8,605 nt of DNA from JBHIBR01 sp046759145 [NCBI: Nitrospinota bacterium] (lineage in GTDB: Bacteria > UBA8248): assembly GCA_046759145.1 (NCBI GenBank), contig JBHIBR010000051.1:1-8605 (forward strand), written 5' to 3'. The notes under the pieces are model-generated. The model saw nothing but the letters and a program-made list of their open reading frames with translations. It did no database searches and had not been told where the DNA came from. Position 1 is the first letter of the stretch. The number at the start of each line of letters is the position of its first letter. A program made the position numbers and the translations under genes. Shown here in pieces: positions 1-6,419 of this stretch.

Positions 1-3000
1 CTGCTTCGGCCACGAGCTTCACGCACACCTTGGCCCGGGGGTTCACTTGCTTGAGGTCGTAGATGAGCTGGGCCAGATCCTCGATGCTGTAGATGTCGTG
101 GTGGGGGGGCGGCGAGATGAGAGGAAGCCCCGGCACCGCCAGGCGCAGCTTGGCGATGTACGGGGAGACCTTGTGGCCCGGCAGCTGACCCCCCTCGCCC
201 GGCTTGGAGCCCTGGGCCATCTTGATCTCCAGCTCCTCGGCGTTCACCAGGTACTCGGGCGTGACCCCGAAGCGGCCGGAGGCCACCTGCTTGATGCGGC
301 TGTTGCGGTCGAACCGAGGCCTGCGCCCGCGGTAACGACGCGGGTCCTCGCCCCCCTCGCCCGTGTCGCTCTTGCCCCCGAGCCGGTTCATGGCGATGGC
401 CAGGTTCTCGTGGGCCTCGGCCGAGAGGGCCCCGAGGGACATCCCCGCCGTGATGAAGCGCCGCGTGATGGCCTCGATGGGCTCCACCTCCTCCAAGGGG
501 ATAGGCTTCCCCTCCTTGTGACGGAGGAGGTCCCGGATGGTGAGGGGCTCGCGGTTGTTCACCAGGGCGGCGTAGTGCTTGTGGTCCTCGTAGCGGCCGG
601 TCTTGGCCACCCGGTGGATGGCCTTCACCACGTCCGGGTTGAAGGCGTGGTACTCCCCCTCCCGGCGGCGGTAGCGGTAGTGCCCGCCTATGTCGAGCTT
701 GCCATCTAGCAAAGCGTAAGCCCTGGCGTGGCGGGCCAGCACCTCCTCTGCCAGCTCCCGGAAGCCCGCCCCCCGCACTCGGGAGGCCGTCCCCGCGAAG
801 CAGCGCTCCACCACCTCCTCGCCCAGGCCGATGACCTCGAAGATCTGAGCCCCGTGGTAACTGGTAATGGTGGAGATGCCCATCTTGGAGATGATCTTGA
901 GGAGGCCCGCCTCGACGGACTTCCTGTAGCGCGCCACGGCGGCGGCCGGGTCCTTGTCCTGGACCGAGCGGTCGTGGGCCGCGAGATGCCTCACCAGGGA
1001 GATCGCCAGATAGGGGTTCACGGCCGAGGCCCCGAAGCCCACCAGCGCACCGAAGTGGTGCACCTCTCGGGCCTCGCCCGTCTCGGCGATGAGGCTCACA
1101 CGCATCCGCTTCCCCTCGCGGATCAGGTGGTGCTGGACCGCCCCCACGGCCAGGAGCATGGGGATAGGTGCGCGGACCGCGTCCGTCCCCCGGTCGCTCA
1201 GGATGAGGATGCTCACCCCTTCGTCCACCGCCTCCGAGGCCCGCCGGCAGAGTTCCTCCAGCCCCGCCCGCAGGCCCTCGGGCCCCGCCGCCACCTCGAA
1301 GAGACACGGCAGGGTGCGGGAGCGGAAAGCGGGGTCGTCCAGCCGTCGGAGGGCCTCCAGCTCCTCGTCCAGGAGGAAGGGGCTCTCCAGCCGGATGAGC
1401 TTGGCGTGCTCGGGGGTGGACTCCAGAATGCTCCCGCGCGCCCCCAGGTAGGTGCAGAGGCTCATCACCAGCTGCTCGCGCAGGGGGTCGATGGGCGGGT
1501 TGGTCACCTGGGCGAAGAGCTGTTTGACGTAGGTGTAAACGAGCCGGGACTTTTTGGAGAGCACGCTCAGAGGGGTGTCGTCCCCCATGGAGCCCACGGG
1601 CTCCTTCCCCGTCTCCAGCATGGGCTTCAGGATGAAGGGAAAGTCCTCCACAGTGTAGCCGAAGACTTGCTGGAGGTTGAGGGGAGGCGCCTCCTGGGAC
1701 TGGCCGGAGCTGGCCGAAGGGGGCAGGGCGGGCACCTGCCTGAGGGAGCGGTCGAGCCACTCCCCGTAGGGCCTCCTGCGGGCCACCTCGCGCTTGATAT
1801 CCTCGTTGCGCAGGAGCACCCCCCGCTCGGTGTCCACCGCCACCATCTGGCCCGGCCCCAGGCGACCCTTTTCCACCACGCGGGCGTCATCGATCTCCAC
1901 CACCCCCACCTCGGAGCCCAGGACCATGAGGCCGTCCTCGGTCACCTTGTAGCGGGCCGGGCGGAGCCCGTTGCGGTCGAGGGCGCCCCCCACGTAGCGG
2001 CCATCCGTGAAGGCAAGGGCCGCCGGGCCGTCCCACGGCTCGCTCAGGCACGCCCCGAACTCGTAGAAAGCCCGCAGGTCCTTGGGCATGAGGGGCATAT
2101 TCTCCCACGCCTCGGGGACGAGGAGCATGAACGCCTCCAAGATGTCCCGGCCCGACATCACCAAGAGCTCGAGGGCGTTGTCGAGGCTCATGGAGTCGCT
2201 CCCGCCCGCCATCACCACGCGCTTGAGCTCCTCCGCCCGCTCCCCCCAGAGGTCGCTGCGCAGCTCCGCCTCCCGGGCCCGCATCCAGTTGCGGTTGCCC
2301 ATGAGGGTGTTGATCTCGCCGTTGTGGGCGAGGAAGTGGAAGGGCTGGGCCAGCACCCAGGTGGGGAAGGTGTTGGTGCTGTAACGCTGGTGGAAGACGG
2401 CGAGGGCGGTCTCGAAGTCCGGATCGCTGAGGTCCCGGTAGAAGTGGGAGAGCTGGGTCGCCACCAGCAGCCCCTTGTACACCACCGTCCGGGAGGAGAG
2501 GGAGGGGATGTACAGCTCCTTGAGCCCTTCTTCGAGGGCGCGCCGCTCGACGGCCTTGCGGAGGAGGAAGAGTTCCCGCTCATAGGCCTCCCGGGAGAGG
2601 GCCGAGGGGCGCAGGAGGAGGAGCTGTTGGATGGAAGGCTGGGTTGCGGCGGCCTTCGCTCCAAGGGCCTCCGCATCGACAGGAACTTCCCGCCACCCCA
2701 CCACTTGGAGGCCGCGGCTGCGGGCCAACCCCTCGCAAAGGACCTGGGCGCGCCCTCGGGCGGCCTGCTCCCGGGGCAGGAAGGCCATGGCGAGCCCCAG
2801 GTCCCGCGCGTCCTCCACCCGGACCCCTAGCCGCTCCGCCTCCCGGCGCAGGAGCCGCCCAGGGAGCTGCGTCAGGACGCCCGCCCCGTCGCCCGTCTTG
2901 GCGTCCGCGCTCACGGCCCCGCGGTGGACGACGTTGACGACCGACTCTATCGCGAGCTCGAGGATGCGGTGGCTGGCGTGGCCGCCGATGTCGGCCACGA

Positions 3001-3061
3001 AGCCCACCCCACACGCATCGTGCTCGAACTCCGGTCGGTAGAGGGTCCTGCGGTAGTCCAT
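1..3061 (-). CDS. gltB: Glutamate synthase large subunit, N-terminal ~1020 residues (3' end cut by window edge)
   Basis: GltB makes two glutamates from glutamine and 2-oxoglutarate in the cytoplasm, usually with a small GltD subunit or ferredoxin as electron donor. One open frame runs from ATG 3061 to base 1 without a stop. The N-terminal class II glutamine amidotransferase domain starts with EHDACGVGF. Cys17 would be the Ntn nucleophile exposed after removal of a 16-residue propeptide. RYSTNTFPTW begins at R226 and HNGEINT is at 246-252. The central domain includes MGDDTPLS from M492 and KMGISTITSYHGAQ around M727. The FMN/2-oxoglutarate domain begins near 870 (AGMSLGALS, then GGKSDTGEGGED, KPGEGGQLPGHK and ISPPPHHDIYS). 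The family is about 1500 residues, so roughly a third is missing, including the 3Fe-4S cysteines. AAGGTG about 10 nt upstream supports the start. The motif residue at 899 is Asp where family members usually have Asn. Identity is very secure; whether gltD follows cannot be seen. Confidence 0.97.
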   Translation of the reverse strand, partial: MDYRRTLYRPEFEHDACGVGFVADIGGHASHRILELAIESVVNVVHRGAVSADAKTGDGAGVLTQLPGRLLRREAERLGVRVEDARDLGLAMAFLPREQAARGRAQVLCEGLARSRGLQVVGWREVPVDAEALGAKAAATQPSIQQLLLLRPSALSREAYERELFLLRKAVERRALEEGLKELYIPSLSSRTVVYKGLLVATQLSHFYRDLSDPDFETALAVFHQRYSTNTFPTWVLAQPFHFLAHNGEINTLMGNRNWMRAREAELRSDLWGERAEELKRVVMAGGSDSMSLDNALELLVMSGRDILEAFMLLVPEAWENMPLMPKDLRAFYEFGACLSEPWDGPAALAFTDGRYVGGALDRNGLRPARYKVTEDGLMVLGSEVGVVEIDDARVVEKGRLGPGQMVAVDTERGVLLRNEDIKREVARRRPYGEWLDRSLRQVPALPPSASSGQSQEAPPLNLQQVFGYTVEDFPFILKPMLETGKEPVGSMGDDTPLSVLSKKSRLVYTYVKQLFAQVTNPPIDPLREQLVMSLCTYLGARGSILESTPEHAKLIRLESPFLLDEELEALRRLDDPAFRSRTLPCLFEVAAGPEGLRAGLEELCRRASEAVDEGVSILILSDRGTDAVRAPIPMLLAVGAVQHHLIREGKRMRVSLIAETGEAREVHHFGALVGFGASAVNPYLAISLVRHLAAHDRSVQDKDPAAAVARYRKSVEAGLLKIISKMGISTITSYHGAQIFEVIGLGEEVVERCFAGTASRVRGAGFRELAEEVLARHARAYALLDGKLDIGGHYRYRRREGEYHAFNPDVVKAIHRVAKTGRYEDHKHYAALVNNREPLTIRDLLRHKEGKPIPLEEVEPIEAITRRFITAGMSLGALSAEAHENLAIAMNRLGGKSDTGEGGEDPRRYRGRRPRFDRNSRIKQVASGRFGVTPEYLVNAEELEIKMAQGSKPGEGGQLPGHKVSPYIAKLRLAVPGLPLISPPPHHDIYSIEDLAQLIYDLKQVNPRAKVCVKLVAEA

Positions 3062-3123
3062 GCGTGTCACCTTGCCCTTGGCCACCGAGCGGCCCGGTGG
3101 CATCTCACACTTGCGAAAGCTCT

Positions 3124-3155
3124 TGCGCGCGCCGTTGGGGAGAGGGGCGCGCGCA
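3124..3155 (-). promoter_or_regulatory. GC-rich hairpin in the gltB leader
   Basis: A perfect 10-bp inverted repeat, TGCGCGCGCC (3124-3133) and GGCGCGCGCA (3146-3155), encloses a 12-nt loop. It lies between the proposed promoter and the gltB start, so it would sit in the 5' untranslated RNA. No T-run follows it on either strand, so it is not a standard intrinsic terminator. It could stabilise or regulate the leader, or be a chance result of very high GC. Confidence 0.35.
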
Positions 3156-3182
3156 CCTCCCTGACTCGACAAACGATTGGAA

Positions 3183-3211
3183 ATGCTAACCCAAGCGGCG
3201 GGGCGTGTAAA
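3183..3211 (-). promoter_or_regulatory. Candidate sigma70-type promoter for gltB
   Basis: On the minus strand, TTTACA (3211-3206, 5 of 6 to the -35 consensus) is followed by exactly 17 nt and then TAGCAT (3188-3183, 4 of 6 to the -10 consensus). This is one of the few AT-rich spots in the region. It lies between the end of the MTHFR remnant and gltB, giving a leader of about 115 nt. This is motif matching only. Confidence 0.45.
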
Positions 3212-3220
3212 CAAAAAAAT

Positions 3221-3565
3221 TCAGAGAATCCCGTCCAGGATCCGGGGGACCTTGTCGTACCACCCGATGGGGATGATGTGCACCCCCTGAGTGAGTCCCC
3301 GGCAGCCCGCCACCAGCTCCCGGCAGATGGCCACGCTCTCGGCCACCCGGTCGCGGGCGCGCTCCATGCGCTCAATGAGGTGCTCGGGCACCCGGACGCC
3401 GGGGACCTTCGCGTTCAGGAAGCGGGCCATCTTGGCCGACTTGAGGGGGATGATGCCGCACAGCACCCGGGGGTGGACCTCCTCCACCATGGCCAGAAAG
3501 CGCTCGAAGGCCTTGAGGTCATGGGGGAGATGGGTCGGCGTCTCGGAGCGGACGTGAATCGCCGC
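3221..3565 (-). pseudogene. C-terminal remnant of a second methylenetetrahydrofolate reductase-like protein
   Basis: The frame ending in TGA at 3223-3221 encodes about 100 residues matching the end of MTHFR-family TIM barrels of the acetogen/archaeal-like subfamily: DLKAFERFLAMVEEV, then GIIPLKSAKMARFLN, AKVPGVRVPEHLIERM and finally GVHIIPIGWYDKVP. Nothing resembling the N-terminal two thirds (FAD-binding ExxPP and RGDLPP motifs) precedes it, and the intact metF stops only about 30 nt upstream of the remnant. The stretch before DLKAF reads IHVRSETPT. It may be a decayed form of the usual F-Q-T-Q/I-T-Q strand, with the folate-contacting Gln lost, but that is inference. The first in-frame ATG (3490) has no Shine-Dalgarno and would give only 89 residues. 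It differs from the neighbouring metF C-terminus (GILPVRDIDQLL), so it is not a recent tandem copy. A translated small MTHFR-like domain cannot be excluded. The left boundary is approximate. Confidence 0.65.
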
Positions 3566-3594
3566 ATGCGCCGACCGCAGCGGGTACCCTCGCT

Positions 3595-4497
3595 CTAAGC
3601 CGGGACCTCCTTTCGCCAGTCCAGGCGATCGGCGATCCGGAGGAGGATGTCCGACTTGTTCAGGACGTAGATGTGGAAGTGCCGCACCCCCATGGACTCG
3701 AGCTCGCGGATCTGGGCGGCGGCCAGGTCGGCGGACTTCTCCTTGAAGGCCTTGGGGTCGCCGCGGTAGGGCTCGAGCGCCGAAACCACCCAGGCGGGCA
3801 CCGAGGCCCCGCACCGCCCGGCGAAGCGCAGCAGTTGGTCGATGTCCCGCACGGGGAGGATGCCCGGGACGATGGGCACCTTCACCCCCCGGCGGAGGAC
3901 CTCCTCCCGGAACCGCTCATAAAGGCTGTTCTCGAAGAAGAACTGTGTGATAGCGTAGTTCGCGCCGGCTTCCACCTTGGCGACGAAATGCTCCAGGTCC
4001 TCCGACCTTTCGGGGGTCTCCGGGTGCCCCTCGGGATGGCAGGCCACCCCAATCGAGGAGAAGCCGCCCACCTTCCGCAGCCAGCGCACCAGGTCGGCGG
4101 CGTAGTGAAAGCCCCCCGCGGTCGCCTCCTCGGGGGCCATCCCCGGGGGGAGATCACCCCGCAGGGCGAGGATGTTCCGCATCTCGTTCTTCTTGTAGAT
4201 GCCCATGAGCTCGGCGAGCTCGGCCTCCCCCGAGCCGACGCAGGTCAGGTGTGCCACCACGCGGCCGGGATAGCGGGCCGCGAGCGCCAGGACAACGCGG
4301 AGGGTGCCGTCGCGGGTGGAGCCGCCCGCCCCGTAGGTCACCGAGGTGAAGGCCACCTCCATCCCCTCGTGGATGCGGCCCACCTCGCGCATGAGACGGG
4401 AGAACCCCTTCTCATCCTGGGGCGGGTACAGCTCGATGGAGGCGGTGACCTCGGGCGACCTGATTCGCTCGGCGACGTCCATTGGCCCGGATCCCAT
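3595..4497 (-). CDS. metF: 5,10-methylenetetrahydrofolate reductase
   Basis: MetF is a cytoplasmic FAD enzyme that reduces 5,10-methylene-THF to 5-methyl-THF, the methyl donor for methionine synthesis. The product is a single-domain TIM barrel of about 300 residues, close to E. coli MetF (296). Numbered from ATG 4497, visible motifs are SIELYPP with the catalytic Glu at 22, SVTYGAGGS at 52-60, LRGDLPP with Asp115 (flavin/folate site), and AITQFFF with Gln185. The C-terminus HFHIYVLNKSD is intact. The start is uncertain. ATG 4497 and ATG 4482 are both in frame and neither has a strong Shine-Dalgarno. The best purine run (AAAAGGGGAGG, 4533-4523) lies too far upstream, and a TTG at 4536 would extend the frame further. 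A degenerate second MTHFR tail follows about 30 nt downstream. No riboswitch pattern known to me was recognised upstream. Function is secure. Confidence 0.94.
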   Translation of the reverse strand: MGSGPMDVAERIRSPEVTASIELYPPQDEKGFSRLMREVGRIHEGMEVAFTSVTYGAGGSTRDGTLRVVLALAARYPGRVVAHLTCVGSGEAELAELMGIYKKNEMRNILALRGDLPPGMAPEEATAGGFHYAADLVRWLRKVGGFSSIGVACHPEGHPETPERSEDLEHFVAKVEAGANYAITQFFFENSLYERFREEVLRRGVKVPIVPGILPVRDIDQLLRFAGRCGASVPAWVVSALEPYRGDPKAFKEKSADLAAAQIRELESMGVRHFHIYVLNKSDILLRIADRLDWRKEVPA

Positions 4498-4805
4498 GTT
4501 CACCGGAGTTATGCCGCAACAACCTCCCCTTTTCAAGTTCGGGCCTACTTGCCCTCGCTCTGGATGTGCTTCTCGCAGAGGAAGGCCATCAAGTCTAGCG
4601 AAAGATACCCTCCGAGGCGCCTCCTACAGCCAAAACCGCGGCCAGAAAGCGGCGTTTTCCTTTTCCGGGCATGATGTGGGTATAGACCGCCCGGGTCTGG
4701 AAGAACGGGGCCCCCGACTCCAGCCGCCGCTGGCGGGCACTCTTCTCTTCCTCGGCCGCCGCCGCTTGCCTGGTGAGCCCTTCCATTGCACCCCCGGCCA
4801 CTGCT
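4498..4805. other. Region without a convincing gene, upstream of metF
   Basis: This stretch separates the peroxiredoxin terminator from metF. It contains the purine-rich AAAAGGGGAGG (minus, 4533-4523), a 10-bp perfect palindrome GAGGCGCCTC near 4614-4623, and short minus-strand open stretches described separately. I found no tRNA, no known riboswitch pattern and no persuasive promoter for metF. Confidence 0.5.
4595..4786 (-). CDS. Possible small hypothetical protein (63 aa), doubtful
   Basis: ATG 4786 to TAG 4597-4595 reads MEGLTRQAAAAEEEKSARQ and continues with RRLESGAPFFQTRAVYTHI. The first ~38 codons have high G/C in third positions like real genes here, and the start resembles a charged amphipathic helix. 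The last ~25 codons lose this bias and look like read-through. GGGGGTG lies about 3 nt before the ATG, too close for a good ribosome site. I do not recognise a family. It may be a decayed gene, a small real gene or chance. Confidence 0.2.
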   Translation of the reverse strand: MEGLTRQAAAAEEEKSARQRRLESGAPFFQTRAVYTHIMPGKGKRRFLAAVLAVGGASEGIFR

Positions 4806-4840
4806 GCACACAAACAAGGCCCCCGCCTGGGCGGGGGCCT
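4806..4840 (-). terminator. Rho-independent terminator of the sod-prx unit
   Basis: AGGCCCCCGC (4817-4826), a 4-nt loop, and GCGGGGGCCT (4831-4840) form a perfect 10-bp stem. On the minus strand the stem is followed directly by the T-rich TTGTTTGTGTG (4816-4806). It begins 41 nt past the peroxiredoxin stop codon, as expected for the end of that transcript. Confidence 0.82.
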
Positions 4841-4880
4841 CCCCGCGCCGCTGCCACCGCAAGCGCCTGCCCCGGGCGGG

Positions 4881-5336
4881 CTAGAGCTTCTCCACCGCCT
4901 CCATCAGCTTCTCGAAGTCGGGCTGGGTGGTGGGGGCAGGGGTGACCTCTTTGTAGACCACCCTCCCCTGTCTGTCAACGAGGAAGACCGCCCGATTGGA
5001 GAAGCCCTCCTCCCGCAGCACGCCGTACCTCTTGCAAGCCTCCTTCCCGAAGAAGTCGCTCAGGAGGGGGAACTGGATCCCGTACCTCTCCGCCCACCCC
5101 TCGTGGGCGAAGGAGCTGTCCACGCTGATGCCGATGACCTCGCAGTCCTTCTTCTGGAAGCGCTCGTAGTTCGCCTGGTAGGAGGGGAGCTGCTCGCTGC
5201 ACACCGGGGAGAAGTCGAAGGGGTAGAAGGCGAGCAGCACGTTCTTCTTCCCTCTGTAGTCGCTGAGCTTCACCTTCTGGTCGCGCGTGCGCGGCAACTC
5301 GAAGTCGGGCGCCAGATCGCCCACCTTCACGGCCAT
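4881..5336 (-). CDS. Peroxiredoxin (AhpE/BCP-like redoxin)
   Basis: This is a cytoplasmic thiol peroxidase of 151 residues that reduces H2O2 or organic peroxides using a reactive cysteine. The thioredoxin-fold core begins [11 protein letters not shown]. The peroxidatic motif is [10 protein letters not shown], with Pro39, Ser43 and Cys46 fitting P-x3-(T/S)-x2-C. The conserved Arg is 116 in SNRAVFLVD. There is no Cys at Cp+5, the resolving position of many BCP proteins. Other cysteines are Cys65 and Cys101. It may therefore be a 1-Cys enzyme, or use an external thiol or one of these as partner. ATG 5336 was chosen because [12 protein letters not shown] is the usual family start and GGAGG lies about 11 nt upstream. 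An open extension to 5417 is proline/glycine-rich and not family-like. The gene lies 96 nt after the SOD stop on the same strand and is followed by a strong terminator, suggesting a sod-prx transcript. The physiological reductant is unknown. Confidence 0.92.
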   Translation of the reverse strand: MAVKVGDLAPDFELPRTRDQKVKLSDYRGKKNVLLAFYPFDFSPVCSEQLPSYQANYERFQKKDCEVIGISVDSSFAHEGWAERYGIQFPLLSDFFGKEACKRYGVLREEGFSNRAVFLVDRQGRVVYKEVTPAPTTQPDFEKLMEAVEKL

Positions 5337-5359
5337 CCTCTCACGCTCCTCCTCGCCGC

Positions 5360-5390
5360 GGGCAGGGGGAGGGTATCCTTCCCCCTGCCC
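5360..5390. promoter_or_regulatory. Strong hairpin in the sod-prx intergenic spacer
   Basis: GGGCAGGGGGA (5360-5370) pairs perfectly with TCCCCCTGCCC (5380-5390). The inner bases can continue pairing through a G-T wobble and GG/CC to a 3-nt TAT loop, giving about 14 pairs. No T-tract follows on either strand, so it is unlikely to be an efficient intrinsic terminator. It lies between the SOD stop and the peroxiredoxin Shine-Dalgarno. It could therefore protect the sod message 3' end or set the ratio of the two proteins. A second shorter GC palindrome occurs near 5401-5415. Confidence 0.6.
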
Positions 5391-5432
5391 CGGACGGATC
5401 GCCCCCCCGGGGGGCACTCACTCGATCTCGGC

Positions 5433-6047
5433 CTACTTGGCGTCCCTGAGCCGCTGGGCTACGTCGTCCCAGTTCACCACGTTCCACCAGGCGTTCACGT
5501 AGTCGGCCCGGCGGTTCTGGTACTTGAGGTAGTAGGCGTGCTCCCACACATCAATGCCCAGCAGCGGAATCAAACCCTCCGTGCGCGGGCTCGTCTGGTT
5601 CGGCATCGTCTTGAGCTCGACCTTGCCGGAACCCCGCTTCGTCGTCAGCCAGCACCAGCCGCTGCCCTGCACCCCCACGGCCGCCTTCGAGAACTGCTCC
5701 CTGAAGCTGGCGAAGCTGCCGAAGGCCGCGTTGATGGCAGCGGCGACCTCACCGCCGGGCTCGCCCCCGCCGCCCGGCTTCATGTTCTTCCAGAAGATGT
5801 TGTGGTTGTCGAAGCCGCCGCCGTTGAAGTTCACGGCGCCCCGGATATTGGCCGGCACGCTGTCCGGGGAGGACAACAGGTCTTCGATGCTCCTGGCGGC
5901 GAGGTCGGCCTTCCCCTCGAGGGCCGCATTCAGGTTGTTGATGTAGGTCTGATGATGCTTGGTGTGATGGATTTCCATCGTCTGGGCGTCGATGTGGGGC
6001 TCCAGGGCGTTATACGCATAGGGCAACTTGGGCAGCTGGTGGGGCAT
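5433..6047 (-). CDS. sodA: Superoxide dismutase, Fe/Mn family, Mn-type signature
   Basis: This 204-residue cytoplasmic enzyme dismutates superoxide to O2 and H2O2. There is no signal peptide. The N-terminal helical hairpin reads [13 protein letters not shown] and then [15 protein letters not shown], with metal ligand His27, His31 and Tyr35. The second ligand is His82 in [11 protein letters not shown]. The C-terminal domain has GSGWCWL, then NQ with Gln151 and [15 protein letters not shown], giving ligands Asp166 and His170. GG at 77-78 and Gln from the C-terminal domain are Mn-type hallmarks. Phe79 replaces the His often found in GGH, so cambialistic metal use is possible. ATG 6047 has AGGGAGG a few bases upstream and gives the standard family start; an open upstream extension is arginine/glycine-rich and unlike the family. 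The promoter proposal implies a leader of about 157 nt (6048-6205), including a small GCGCC/GGCGC hairpin (6144-6158). Confidence 0.97.
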   Translation of the reverse strand: MPHQLPKLPYAYNALEPHIDAQTMEIHHTKHHQTYINNLNAALEGKADLAARSIEDLLSSPDSVPANIRGAVNFNGGGFDNHNIFWKNMKPGGGGEPGGEVAAAINAAFGSFASFREQFSKAAVGVQGSGWCWLTTKRGSGKVELKTMPNQTSPRTEGLIPLLGIDVWEHAYYLKYQNRRADYVNAWWNVVNWDDVAQRLRDAK

Positions 6048-6211
6048 GGTTGATCCTCCCTCCCCACGCCGGGAAGACACCTCCGGCCCATATCCCCCCG
6101 CCTTCCTCCTGGAGGGCTTTCCAAACCTCCCCCCGGGGAGGGTGCGCCGCGGAGGCGCCCGCAAGACCCGACCCTTGCGAAATGCCGGGGGAGACTGGTT
6201 CCTTGCCCATC

Positions 6212-6240
6212 CTTATATCACCCCCTCCGGGGCACGTCAA
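6212..6240 (-). promoter_or_regulatory. Sigma70-type promoter for sod-prx
   Basis: On the minus strand, TTGACG (6240-6235, 5 of 6) is separated by exactly 17 nt from TATAAG (6217-6212, 5 of 6). Such a match stands out in this GC-rich window. Transcription would start near 6205, about 157 nt ahead of the SOD start codon. It is back to back with the aquaporin promoter. Confidence 0.7.
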
Positions 6241-6246
6241 ACCGGA

Positions 6247-6265
6247 AATGGGCCGCGGGGCCATT
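6247..6265. promoter_or_regulatory. Imperfect palindrome between two divergent promoters (candidate operator)
   Basis: AATGGGCCGCGGGGCCATT has half sites AATGG-n-CC and GG-n-CCATT arranged symmetrically about position 6256. It sits in the 28-bp gap (6241-6268) between the -35 boxes of the sod and aquaporin promoters. A dimeric regulator bound here would touch both -35 regions. I do not recognise the half site as that of a named regulator, and the GC-rich centre could be chance. Confidence 0.4.
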
Positions 6266-6268
6266 GCG

Positions 6269-6297
6269 TTGACAGGGGGTGAACCCTCCCTTACCAT
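6269..6297 (+). promoter_or_regulatory. Sigma70-type promoter for the aquaporin gene
   Basis: TTGACA (6269-6274, perfect -35) is followed by exactly 17 nt and TACCAT (6292-6297, 4 of 6 to -10). The predicted start is near 6304, leaving a leader of about 115 nt. That leader holds a small GGGCC/GGCCC hairpin (6372-6385) and a TTTTT run (6366-6370). Confidence 0.6.
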
Positions 6298-6419
6298 GCC
6301 GCCCGCCAACTTCCGGTCGGTGAGGTTCGGCGTCTCATCGCCCGCAGCAGGGAATGGGCGTCGCCTTTTTCGGGCCGGGCGGCCCTCATCGAGCGGTGTG
6401 TCCGGTGGGAGGAACGCTC

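Noticed and set aside
47-2830. Two long plus-strand open frames (47-709 and 728-2830) opposite gltB
   Set aside because: They are antisense to a fully motif-supported gltB. Their translations are low-complexity Pro/Gly/His/Leu/Val-rich with no recognisable domain, an expected shadow in high-GC DNA.
3566-3814. Upstream extension of the MTHFR-remnant frame into the metF coding region
   Set aside because: This part is out of frame with metF, Arg/Gly/Pro-rich and unlike any MTHFR N-terminus. It is open only because of base composition.
4498-4816. SAM, SAH or cobalamin riboswitch upstream of metF
   Set aside because: I looked for conserved core strings such as the B12 box and SAH-type GAGGAGCGCTGC and found none.
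5360-5390. sod-prx hairpin as an intrinsic terminator
   Set aside because: No T-run follows the stem on either strand, unlike the clear terminator at 4806-4840.
3673-6053. Long plus-strand open frames opposite metF and opposite prx/sod
   Set aside because: Both are antisense shadows of genes with intact catalytic motifs, and their translations show no family resemblance.
6048-6164. 39-codon N-terminal extension of SOD as a signal peptide
   Set aside because: It is Arg/Gly/Pro-rich with no hydrophobic core, and ATG 6047 has a good Shine-Dalgarno and the canonical start.
6354-6419. Earlier ATG for the aquaporin (22 extra residues)
   Set aside because: No Shine-Dalgarno at a proper distance and a non-family segment, whereas ATG 6420 has GGGAGGA at ideal spacing.
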